6,082 bases of DNA, taken from positions 1 through 6,082 of the forward strand of contig MVCS01000162.1 of assembly GCA_002049885.1 (NCBI GenBank). Direction: 5' to 3'. Position numbers and translations under genes: made by a program. The DNA is from Planctomycetales bacterium 4484_123. GTDB lineage: Bacteria; Planctomycetota; Phycisphaerae; SM23-33. Positions within the stretch are counted from its first letter, which is position 1. Each line of letters begins with the position of its first letter. The notes under the pieces are model-generated. The model had not been told where the DNA came from and searched no databases. It worked only from the letters and a program-made list of their open reading frames with translations. This document shows positions 1-5,440 of the stretch, piece after piece.

Positions 1-132
1 TTCGCCAGGCCGGCCGATCGGGACCTGGCGCTTCCAGAGCACCTGGTCACGAAGCTCTTCCAGCGCCCGCTCGATGTGAGCCACCACCGCCGACCTGCAA
101 AGGTCGGGAAAGACACCGCCGCTCCGGATCAT
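1..132 (-). CDS. N-terminus of an unrecognised protein, partial at window edge
   Basis: An open frame of 44 codons runs from an ATG at 132 down to the edge with no stop. The protein starts MIRSGGVFPDLCRSAVVAHI and continues with a charged, probably helical stretch (ERALEELRDQVLWKRQ). The start is supported by a GAGGA Shine-Dalgarno sequence at 139-143, six bases before the ATG. I do not recognise the family from these residues. The gene lies 168 bases downstream of pabA on the same strand, so co-transcription is possible, but an inverted repeat lies between them. It does not resemble the start of a PabB/TrpE chorismate-binding partner. The competing frame on this strand (47-262) is rich in Arg, Gly and Ser and has no comparable ribosome binding site. 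Confidence 0.6.
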   Translation of the reverse strand, partial: MIRSGGVFPDLCRSAVVAHIERALEELRDQVLWKRQVPIGRPGE

Positions 133-138
133 CTCGCT

Positions 139-143
139 TCCTC
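139..143 (-). promoter_or_regulatory. Shine-Dalgarno sequence for the edge gene
   Basis: GAGGA read on the minus strand, six bases before the ATG at 132. It is the main reason for choosing this frame and start for the partial gene. Confidence 0.6.
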
Positions 144-203
144 GCACACTGCCAACGACCGCAGAGGCGCAAGGCCAATAACCGCTCCGCGGACAGGAAA
201 CCA

Positions 204-232
204 GCGCTTTTCCAGGTAAACGAGAAAAGCGC
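204..232. repeat. 9-bp perfect inverted repeat (stem-loop)
   Basis: Arms GCGCTTTTC (204-212) and GAAAAGCGC (224-232) are exact reverse complements with an 11-base loop. The repeat lies between the 3' end of pabA and the next gene on the same strand. It could act as a terminator or attenuator hairpin for pabA transcripts, or as a protein binding site. Read on the minus strand, the bases after the stem are TGGTTTCCTG. This is not a clean U-tract, so intrinsic termination is only weakly supported. Confidence 0.45.
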
Positions 233-300
233 ATACGAACGACAGGCAGGCAAGAGGAGCAAGGGCCTGGCGGCGATGCGGACTGCTCCTGTAAGGGCCC

Positions 301-876
301 TCAGAGCTTCAGGAAGTTCTCCAGCAGTTGATGGCCGGTGTCGGTGAGGAAGCTCTCGGGGTGGAACTGCACGCCCTCGGTGGGAGAGGTCTTCGAGCGG
401 ATGCCCATCAGCTCGTTGCGGTCGGTGGTCCAGGCGGTCTGCTCGAACTCATCGTCCAGCCCCTCGGGGTCAACGATAAGGCTGTGATAGCGGGTGGCCA
501 CGAAGGGGTTCGGCAGGCCGGCGAAGATGGTCCTGCCGTCGTGGCGGATCTCGCTGGTCTTGCCGTGCATGAGCCGGTCGGCCCGGACGATCTTGCCGCC
601 GAAGACCTGCCCGATGCACTGGTGGCCCAGGCAGACCCCCAGAATGGGAATCTTGCCGTGGAAGTGGCGCACGAAGTTCATGCTCTCGCCGGCCTCGTTG
701 GGCGTACAGGGGCCCGGAGAGATTATCAAGTGGGTGGGCCTGCACTCGCTCTCGACGGCCTGCGGGGTGGTCACGTCGTTGCGGAAGACGCGTATCTCCA
801 CGTCGCGCCCCAACTCGCCGATACGCTGCACGAGGTTGTAGGTGAAGCTGTCATAGTTATCGATGATGACGATCAC
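301..876 (-). CDS. pabA: Aminodeoxychorismate/anthranilate synthase glutamine amidotransferase subunit (PabA/TrpG)
   Basis: This is the class I glutamine amidotransferase subunit. It hydrolyses glutamine and passes ammonia to a PabB or TrpE partner, making aminodeoxychorismate (folate) or anthranilate (tryptophan). At 191 residues it has the normal family length. It starts MIVIIDNYDSFTYNL, the standard N-terminus, and carries SPGPCTPNEAG (53-63), the nucleophile elbow GVCLGHQ with Cys82, MHGKTS (103-108), and the His172-Glu174 pair in FHPES. The GPCTP and MHGKTS wording is close to E. coli PabA, but one such subunit serves both enzymes in many bacteria, so the symbol is a best guess. The start is GTG at 876. 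The open frame extends further upstream but lacks homology there. I see no clear Shine-Dalgarno sequence, so translation may be leaderless or weak. No pabB or trpE lies in the window. Confidence 0.95.
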   Translation of the reverse strand: MIVIIDNYDSFTYNLVQRIGELGRDVEIRVFRNDVTTPQAVESECRPTHLIISPGPCTPNEAGESMNFVRHFHGKIPILGVCLGHQCIGQVFGGKIVRADRLMHGKTSEIRHDGRTIFAGLPNPFVATRYHSLIVDPEGLDDEFEQTAWTTDRNELMGIRSKTSPTEGVQFHPESFLTDTGHQLLENFLKL

Positions 877-1103
877 ACAGGCATCGTAGCCAGGCCCTTG
901 CCGGCGGTCAAGCTCCGCGGCGACCGGAGCCGGAGCCCAGAGGTGGTCTCGCGGCCCGGGGAGGCTACAATAACTATGGAGCGGCAGCGACACCTCGATT
1001 GGGTTCGGCGCGCCGACCAGCGGCGGCGGACCTGGAACTTTGCGGTCCACGACGGGTCCAAGAGACTGTGCGGAGCTGGGCCAGGTATTTTCTGGAGCGG
1101 ACC
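877..1103. promoter_or_regulatory. Divergent intergenic region between pabA and the TPR gene
   Basis: These 227 bases separate two divergent starts and must carry both promoters. The best -10-like element on the plus strand is TACAAT at 966-971, with only a poor -35 match (TGGTCT, 944-949). No convincing minus-strand promoter or operator is visible. The long frames crossing this region are shadows of the neighbouring genes. Confidence 0.3.
1094..1097 (+). promoter_or_regulatory. Shine-Dalgarno sequence fixing the TPR gene start
   Basis: GGAG lies six bases before the ATG at 1104. It favours this start over the in-frame ATG at 999, whose extra 35 residues would precede and mask the signal peptide. 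Confidence 0.6.
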
Positions 1104-2381
1104 ATGGACACCAAAGGCATCGTCGTCCTGATGGCGGCAGCAACGGCGGGGGCGGGGTTCCTGGCTGCGGCGGAACCGGCCGTGACGACCAGCCGGCCGA
1201 CCGACCGGGTGGCACCCTTTCTGAAGGTCATCCGCGAGGTCGGCGACTATCGGGCCGTGATGCGCGCCTACGCCCGCGCCTGCGCCATCGACCGCAACGA
1301 CGTCCGCCTGCACCGGGCCTACATGCGCCGCATGCTCAAGCTGGGGCTGCCGCAGATCGCCTACTACCCGGCCTTGGCCCTGACCAAGCTCGACCCGAAA
1401 GACGGGACCGCCTGGGGGGTGGTGGGATACGTTCATGGTCGCAGGGGCCGGCTGGCCGATGCCTTCGCGGCCACCATGCGCGCCCTGGCGACAAAGCCCT
1501 CCGACCCTTCGATTCTGCACAACGCCGGCCAGTTGGCGGCGTGGTACGACCACGATCCATCCCTGCCGAGGGTGCGGGACTCGGCCCGGCGGGCGCTGGC
1601 GAACCTGCGCGAGAAGGTCTCCAAGAATCCCATCTACGCCCGGGCCTACGCCGAGATCGCCCAGGCCTACAAGCGCCAGGTGGAGACGGCGAGCATGTTG
1701 AAGCGTGCCCTGGCCGCCGCACGGGCCGAGGTCGAGACCGCCCGGCGCCGGGCCTGGGAGGTGGACCGCGAGCTGAGGGACCTGAACGACGAGATCGACT
1801 ACCGCAACCGCCTCATCGACCAACTCTGGCGCGAGCTGCGCTCCTACTACAGGGCCACCAGGACCTACAAGGACGAAAGCGGCGTGATCATAGTGGTCCC
1901 CTCGCGCGACACCCTGTACCGACAGGAACTCTCCGACCGCATCCGCGCCGAGGAGCGGGCCATCGAACGGCTGCGCCTGAAGGTGCGCAAGTTCCGTCGC
2001 GAGGGCGAACTGGTGCTGGCCCAACTGGCGCGAAGGGAGGCGGAGGTCGAGAACCTGCGAAAACAGGCCCGCGGACACGTCGTGCGGCAAGTGCGGGAGT
2101 TCCGCTGGGACCCGCCGGCCGTGGACGGCGTGGTCACGCCGGAGCTGGAAAGGCTGCCCGTGGCCACCCGGCCCGCGACGGTCAAACTGCCCATCGACCC
2201 GGACTCCGAGGCCGCCCAGCAGCTCGAACTGGCCAAGCTCTACCTCCGCCACGACATGAGCCGCAAGGCCCTGGACATCCTGGAGGGCATCGTCAAGCAA
2301 TTCCCCGCCACCAAGGCCGGCAGGCAGGCCAAGCTGCTGCTGAACGCCCTCCAGCCGGCACCCCCGCCGCCGGCGAAGTGA
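1104..2381 (+). CDS. Exported TPR and coiled-coil protein
   Basis: A 425-residue protein of unknown specific role. Residues 1-23 look like a Sec signal peptide: a short MDTKG start, a hydrophobic run to about residue 20, then AAAEP with cleavage probably near residue 23. Residues 37-135 are helical and read like degenerate tetratricopeptide repeats, for example DYRAVMRAYARACAIDRNDV followed by LHRAYMRRMLKLGLPQIA. Residues about 195-250 and 270-335 are long, highly charged heptad-like helices, probably coiled coils, separated by a short YKDESGVIIVVPSRDT insert. Residues 368-416 form a clear final TPR-like unit (AAQQLELAKLYLRHDMSRKA). The tail is proline-rich (PAPPPPAK). The layout suggests a periplasmic scaffold or assembly factor, as in the YbgF/BamD-like class, but no catalytic motif is visible and that role is an inference. 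The ATG at 1104 is chosen because of GGAG at 1094 and the signal peptide. Confidence 0.85.
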   Translation: MDTKGIVVLMAAATAGAGFLAAAEPAVTTSRPTDRVAPFLKVIREVGDYRAVMRAYARACAIDRNDVRLHRAYMRRMLKLGLPQIAYYPALALTKLDPKDGTAWGVVGYVHGRRGRLADAFAATMRALATKPSDPSILHNAGQLAAWYDHDPSLPRVRDSARRALANLREKVSKNPIYARAYAEIAQAYKRQVETASMLKRALAAARAEVETARRRAWEVDRELRDLNDEIDYRNRLIDQLWRELRSYYRATRTYKDESGVIIVVPSRDTLYRQELSDRIRAEERAIERLRLKVRKFRREGELVLAQLARREAEVENLRKQARGHVVRQVREFRWDPPAVDGVVTPELERLPVATRPATVKLPIDPDSEAAQQLELAKLYLRHDMSRKALDILEGIVKQFPATKAGRQAKLLLNALQPAPPPPAK

Positions 2382-2465
2382 GCGCGCCCCCATCGGACGG
2401 TCCAGGCGGAGCCCGGCGATGCAGCCGACCCGTGTCCGTGCGCCCAGCGGCCGTGCTGCCACTGG
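2382..2465. other. Convergent intergenic gap
   Basis: These 84 GC-rich bases lie between two convergent stop codons. I found no hairpin with a T-tract on either strand, so any termination here is probably Rho-dependent or uses a GC-only stem. Confidence 0.4.
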
Positions 2466-3242
2466 TCAGGTTCGGCCCGGCGGTGGTGCGTCGGCGATGA
2501 ACTCCATCAGCCTGGCGGCATTGCGCGGGGCGTGGGCGTGCACGTCGTTATTGAAATAGACGTACACGTCCCTGCCGGCGTCGGCCCAGGCGGCGATGCG
2601 CCGGGCCAGGGCGCGAAGCTGGGCGTCGCCGTAGCTGGTGTCGCCCCCGGCTGGGCCGTGGCGGCGGATGTAGATGAAACCCGCCTGCAGCGGCTCGTCG
2701 ATGGCGAAGTCCCCCATATCGGCCAGCACCAGCGACCAGCCCAGCTCCGCCAGCAGTTGCCGGGTCGGCTGGTCGTTCCAGCTTCTGTGGCGGAACTCCA
2801 CCGCCGCCAGCAGCCGGCGACGGGGGAAGTGCCGGCCCCAGGCCGCCCGGCAGGTCGCGGCGAAGTCGCGCAGGCGGGGCAGGTCCTTGCGGAACGACGG
2901 CGGCAACTGGACCAGCAGCGGGCCGAACTTGCCGCCCAGCGGCCCACAGGCGGCGAAAAAGCCGTCAAGGTTGTCTTCCACGCCGGCCAGTCGCCTGCGG
3001 TGCGTCACCATCTGCCACATCTTCACGGCGAAGAGGAACTCCGGCGGGGTGAGCTGTTTCCAGCGTTGGGCGAAGCTGGGCTTGGGCAGGCGGTAGTAGG
3101 TGGCGTTTATCTCCACCGTGGGAAAATGCTGGGCATACCAGGGCAGACACTGCCCGCCACGCACCCCCGCGGGGTAGAACGCACCGTTCAACCAGTGCGC
3201 ATAGCTCCACCCGCTGGTGCCCACTTTGACCTTGCCCGCCAT
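2466..3242 (-). CDS. DUF72 (YecE-like) family protein
   Basis: A 258-residue protein covering the whole DUF72 TIM-barrel-like domain. Family hallmarks appear in the usual order: VGTSGWSYAHW (7-17), FYPAG (22-26), VEINATYYRLP (43-53), FAVKMWQMVTHRRRL (71-85), GPLLVQLPPSF (107-117), AAVEFRHRSW (146-155), YIRRHGP (191-197) and VYVYFNNDVHAHAPRNA (226-242). The family is widespread in bacteria and archaea and its biochemical activity is not established, so no reaction is given. Length and motifs suggest an intact cytoplasmic protein. The ATG at 3242 fits the usual short lead into the GTSGW motif. There is no good Shine-Dalgarno sequence before it. A 12-bp palindrome begins 8 bases upstream, so the transcript could be nearly leaderless. 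The gene converges on the TPR gene and diverges from the broken M55 gene. Confidence 0.95.
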   Translation of the reverse strand: MAGKVKVGTSGWSYAHWLNGAFYPAGVRGGQCLPWYAQHFPTVEINATYYRLPKPSFAQRWKQLTPPEFLFAVKMWQMVTHRRRLAGVEDNLDGFFAACGPLGGKFGPLLVQLPPSFRKDLPRLRDFAATCRAAWGRHFPRRRLLAAVEFRHRSWNDQPTRQLLAELGWSLVLADMGDFAIDEPLQAGFIYIRRHGPAGGDTSYGDAQLRALARRIAAWADAGRDVYVYFNNDVHAHAPRNAARLMEFIADAPPPGRT

Positions 3243-3249
3243 GACCCGG

Positions 3250-3261
3250 CCAGTATACTGG
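3250..3261. promoter_or_regulatory. 12-bp perfect palindrome, possible back-to-back -10 or operator
   Basis: CCAGTATACTGG lies in the 59-base gap between the divergent DUF72 and M55 starts. Being palindromic, it presents a TATACT -10-like hexamer on both strands. On the plus strand TTGCCC (3232-3237) sits 16 bases upstream of TATACT (3254-3259), a fair sigma-70-like pair. It could instead be an operator for a dimeric regulator. The function is inferred from sequence and position alone. Confidence 0.35.
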
Positions 3262-3288
3262 GCCGAACCGCTGCGGGCAGCAGCGCAT

Positions 3289-3293
3289 GGGAG
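3289..3293 (+). promoter_or_regulatory. Shine-Dalgarno sequence fixing the M55 gene start
   Basis: GGGAG lies eight bases before the ATG at 3302. It favours that start over the in-frame ATG at 3287, which overlaps the motif itself. Starting at 3302 also puts the DMEG metal motif at residues 8-11, as in B. subtilis DppA. Confidence 0.6.
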
Positions 3294-3301
3294 CGAAGGC
3301 C

Positions 3302-4031
3302 ATGAAGATCATGATGGGCGTGGACATGGAGGGGATTACCGGCATCGTCAGCCGGGACTTCACCTCGCGCGATGGTCGGCTGTACGGACTGGGTACGGAG
3401 CTGATGGCCGGCGACATCAATGCCGCGGTGCAGGGCCTGGTGGACGCCGGCGTGGATGATATCGTCGTCTGGGACAATCACAGCTCATCCCTGAACGCTC
3501 ACATCACCAAGCTGCACCCGGCCGCCACCTACCGCTGCGGGGGCATTGCCAACGGCCTGCGCTGGCAGGGGCTGGACGGGAGCTTCGACGGGCTGATCCT
3601 GCTGGGCTACCACGCCAAGGCCGGCACGCTGCACGCGGTGTTGGAACACACCATGAGCAGCGCCAGTTGGTTCAGGCTGAAGGTCAACGGGCGCGAGATC
3701 GGCGAGGGGCCCTGACGTCGTTACCGCCTGCGTCAAGCACGGCTACGCCCGCCACGGCGCCCTGTGCCTGGCGCCGGAGAAAAGCGCCCAGGTCATTCGC
3801 TCGGCCGCAGCCGAGGCCGTCAGGAACATCGGCAGGGTCAAGCCGCTCGACCTGGGCAGCCCCGCCGTCGTCGAGCTGACCTACAAGCACACCGAACACG
3901 CCGACTCCGCCGACCTGAAGAAGTTCAACGGCCGGCGGATCGACGGCTACACCGTCCAGTGGACCTGCCCCACCTTCGCCGACTGGATGGGCTTTACCAT
4001 GAAAAACCCCCCACCGACCGGGCCCGCATGA
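3302..4031 (+). pseudogene. M55 family D-aminopeptidase (DppA-like), internal deletion plus frameshift
   Basis: M55 enzymes are dinuclear-zinc aminopeptidases acting on D-amino-acid peptides; B. subtilis DppA is the type member. The first frame (3302-3715) starts MKIMMGVDMEGITG and keeps residues matching the DppA zinc ligands: Asp8, Glu10, His60 (DNHSSS), His104 (GYHAKAG) and Glu135 (REIGEG). His116 matches the proposed catalytic histidine. It then meets TGA at 3713-3715. Homology resumes one frame over with PDVVTACVKHGYARHG, LCLAPEKSA, RVKPLDL and GYTVQWTCPTFADWM, ending at TGA 4029-4031. Compared with my recollection of DppA, about 30-33 residues between the Glu135 region and PDVVTA are absent, including a core strand and the GDD turn. 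The two parts total about 242 residues against about 274 in DppA. A deletion of about 95 or 98 bases, length 2 mod 3, explains both gap and frame change. An assembly error is the main alternative. The C-terminus also looks slightly short. Confidence 0.85.
3704..3716 (+). other. Frame break: GAGGGG then CCC-TGA-C, possible +1 shift-prone site
   Basis: The N-terminal M55 frame reads GGC GAG GGG CCC TGA. A +1 slip of the proline tRNA from CCC (3710-3712) to CCT (3711-3713) would make GAC (3714) the next codon and enter the downstream M55 frame exactly. The layout resembles the prfB +1 site (slippery codon, then UGA C, with an upstream Shine-Dalgarno-like run). Here GAGGGG abuts the slippery codon, whereas in prfB there are three bases between. 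The missing residues around this point favour an accidental junction over programmed frameshifting. Confidence 0.35.
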
Positions 4032-4119
4032 GAGCGGGGACGAGGCACCTGGCGTTGGACGTTCGTTGCGGCCGTAGGACGGACGCGGGCCTGGTGCCGG
4101 CACGCCTCCGAGGTCCGCG
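4032..4119. other. Convergent intergenic gap
   Basis: These 88 bases lie between the end of the broken M55 gene and the stop of the ARPP-1 gene. A distant inverted pair, GGCACC (4044-4049) and GGTGCC (4093-4098), is present, but no T-tract follows on either strand. I cannot call a terminator here. Confidence 0.35.
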
Positions 4120-5214
4120 CTACCTGCCACGCTGACGCAGCGGCCGGGGAAACGCTCCGTCGAGGCCGGGCTTGACCGGCACGACGCGCTGGGTCAGGGC
4201 CGTGTGGACCATGTAGCGCCGGGCGGGTCGAGGCGTGTCGGTCTTCGAGACGCCGGGGCCAGTCAGGTACGCCAGTGTCTGGCCGTGGCGGGCACCACGG
4301 ATGTCGTACAAGCGCCCCACGCCGGGGCTGTCCGCCGGGCTGAAGCGGGCGCGGTAGCAGCCCTGGAGGTATCGGCGGGCGTCCTGCTGAGAGGGCCGGG
4401 CGGCGGCCGGGGCCTGCTTGGAAGCGGCCCGGGTGTACTGGCTGAAATAACTGTCGAGCACCTTGGCCTTGATGGCGGCGAACAGCTCGGCGGAGTTGAA
4501 CAGGTCCGCGCCGACGATGCGGCCCGCCACGGCCACCACCACGCCGGCACAATTCTCCGGCAACTTCGAGTCCACGCGCCGGCGGAGCTTGGCGAACTTC
4601 TCGCGATTGGCCGGCGCGCCCATGGCCTTGGCCAGGTCCCCGGTGGCATCGACGACGCCGAGGCGGATGTTGGACCGGCCAACCTCCTGCCAGATCTCGC
4701 CCTGGCCGGCCTTGGCCAAGGCCCGCTCGCGGACGGCCTGGGGTACCACCAGACTGTACTTGTTGAACTTCGCCCCGCCGCTCCACCGACCCCGCTGGAC
4801 GCAGTACACCGGCAGCACTGTGGCCGAATCAGGCCCGAGCAGGGCGTCGGTGGCCAAGGTGCGGTTTTGCTTGCCGCCGGTGACGACTTCCCCGGCCATC
4901 AGAAAGATCTTCTCCTTGCCCGACTTGTTCACGAACCGCAGCCGGCGCACCTGGGAGCTCTTCAACTCCTCCACCACCAACAGCCCCCGCTTGAGGGCCT
5001 GGTCCATGGTCAACACGCCCTTGAGCCGGTTCGTCCGCTCCAACACGATGGGGAAAATGGTCAGCTCGCCGAGCTGGACCGGGGGATGCACCCCCGCCCG
5101 GTCCAGGTAGTCGGTCAACACGTTGGAAGTGCGCACGAGCTTGACGGCCTTCTGGCCCGAGGCGGCGACCACCAGCACGCACGCGAAGAGCACCGCGACC
5201 ATTGCCTTGCGCAT
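4120..5214 (-). CDS. Exported ARPP-1 (DUF6569) family protein
   Basis: A 364-residue protein. Residues 1-20 (MRKAMVAVLFACVLVVAASG) form a typical Sec signal peptide, so the mature protein probably starts near Gln21 and acts outside the cytoplasm. Residues about 30-260 match the ARPP-1/DUF6569 domain as I know it: LTIFPIVLE (51-59), LMAGEVVTGGKQNRTLATDALL (105-126; key GE, GGKQ and R) and VLPVYCVQRGRW (133-144), then a helical region ending near DSYFSQY (254-260). Proposed links of this family to rhodanese/phosphatase-type systems come from comparative genomics; no activity is established and none is assigned. Residues 261-364 form an Ala/Pro-rich linker followed by a tail with GRLYDIRGARHGQTLAYL and a VHTALTQRVVPV strand, possibly a small beta domain. 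The start is fixed by AAGGAG seven bases before the ATG at 5214; the in-frame ATG at 5247 would bury the signal peptide. The gene is divergent from the pseudopilin gene. Confidence 0.88.
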   Translation of the reverse strand: MRKAMVAVLFACVLVVAASGQKAVKLVRTSNVLTDYLDRAGVHPPVQLGELTIFPIVLERTNRLKGVLTMDQALKRGLLVVEELKSSQVRRLRFVNKSGKEKIFLMAGEVVTGGKQNRTLATDALLGPDSATVLPVYCVQRGRWSGGAKFNKYSLVVPQAVRERALAKAGQGEIWQEVGRSNIRLGVVDATGDLAKAMGAPANREKFAKLRRRVDSKLPENCAGVVVAVAGRIVGADLFNSAELFAAIKAKVLDSYFSQYTRAASKQAPAAARPSQQDARRYLQGCYRARFSPADSPGVGRLYDIRGARHGQTLAYLTGPGVSKTDTPRPARRYMVHTALTQRVVPVKPGLDGAFPRPLRQRGR

Positions 5215-5221
5215 CGCCAGT

Positions 5222-5227
5222 CTCCTT
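5222..5227 (-). promoter_or_regulatory. Strong Shine-Dalgarno sequence for the ARPP-1 gene
   Basis: AAGGAG on the minus strand lies seven bases before the ATG at 5214. It is the best ribosome binding site in the window and decides that start against the upstream ATG at 5247. Confidence 0.75.
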
Positions 5228-5281
5228 CTTGCAGCCGCTGCGCCCATTTAGACGCACGGGCCCCAGGGGCGTTTCCAGGGC

Positions 5282-5303
5282 GGGCGGGTTTTCTGCACCG
5301 CCC
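5282..5303. repeat. GC-rich 6-bp hairpin in the divergent region
   Basis: GGGCGG (5282-5287) and CCGCCC (5298-5303) are exact reverse complements around a 10-base loop containing TTTT. It lies upstream of the ARPP-1 start and could form in that transcript's leader if transcription begins beyond it. In such GC-rich DNA a 6-bp match is weak evidence. Confidence 0.25.
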
Positions 5304-5330
5304 GGCGCCGCTGCCCAGCCGAATTAGCCT

Positions 5331-5358
5331 TTGCCTAATCCCGAGCCGGCTATACAAT
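5331..5358 (+). promoter_or_regulatory. Candidate sigma-70-like promoter for the pseudopilin gene
   Basis: TTGCCT (5331-5336) and TACAAT (5353-5358) are separated by 16 bases, giving 4 of 6 and 5 of 6 matches to the -35 and -10 consensus. The predicted leader is about 75 bases. A small inverted repeat, ATTAG (5324-5328) and CTAAT (5335-5339), overlaps the -35 and could be a repressor site. Planctomycete promoters are poorly defined, so this is tentative. Confidence 0.35.
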
Positions 5359-5429
5359 GCCCAGGCGAACACAAGCTGGCGGCATTTCCATGACCAAGTC
5401 CGCCCGGGCAAGTGGGCTCTCTGCCCCCC

Positions 5430-5434
5430 GGGAG
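5430..5434 (+). promoter_or_regulatory. Shine-Dalgarno sequence fixing the pseudopilin start
   Basis: GGGAG lies six bases before the ATG at 5441. The in-frame ATG at 5390 has no such motif and would add 17 residues before the short basic leader. Confidence 0.55.
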
Positions 5435-5440
5435 ATCTCG

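Noticed and set aside
873..2462. A 529-codon open frame on the minus strand, ending at the GTGA overlap with the pabA start
   Set aside because: It is the antisense shadow of the TPR gene. The protein has no domain logic, is dominated by Gly, Val, Leu, His and Arg, and lies opposite a frame with a signal peptide, TPRs and a ribosome binding site. Long antisense frames are expected in such GC-rich DNA.
2382..2465. CGGAC and GTCCG as a possible terminator stem between the convergent genes
   Set aside because: The arms are only five bases and about 36 bases apart, there is no T-tract, and such matches are expected by chance at this GC content.
1040..2500. A 486-codon open frame on the plus strand overlapping the TPR gene
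   Set aside because: Its product is low-complexity Arg/Gly/Pro/Ala sequence typical of an out-of-frame reading, with no recognisable motif.
2532..3305. A 257-codon open frame on the plus strand opposite DUF72
   Set aside because: It is antisense to a gene with all the DUF72 motifs, and its Gly/Ala/Gln/Val-rich product has no family features.
3764..4135. A 123-codon plus-strand frame over the 3' part of the M55 gene
   Set aside because: It lies in the same frame as the N-terminal M55 fragment but downstream of its stop. The M55 homology here is in the next frame, and this frame encodes Arg/Pro-rich sequence only.
5172..5214. A possible lipobox around Cys12 (VLFAC) in the ARPP-1 signal peptide
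   Set aside because: Only 11 residues precede the cysteine and most of the hydrophobic segment follows it, so a Sec signal peptidase I site near residue 20 is more sensible.
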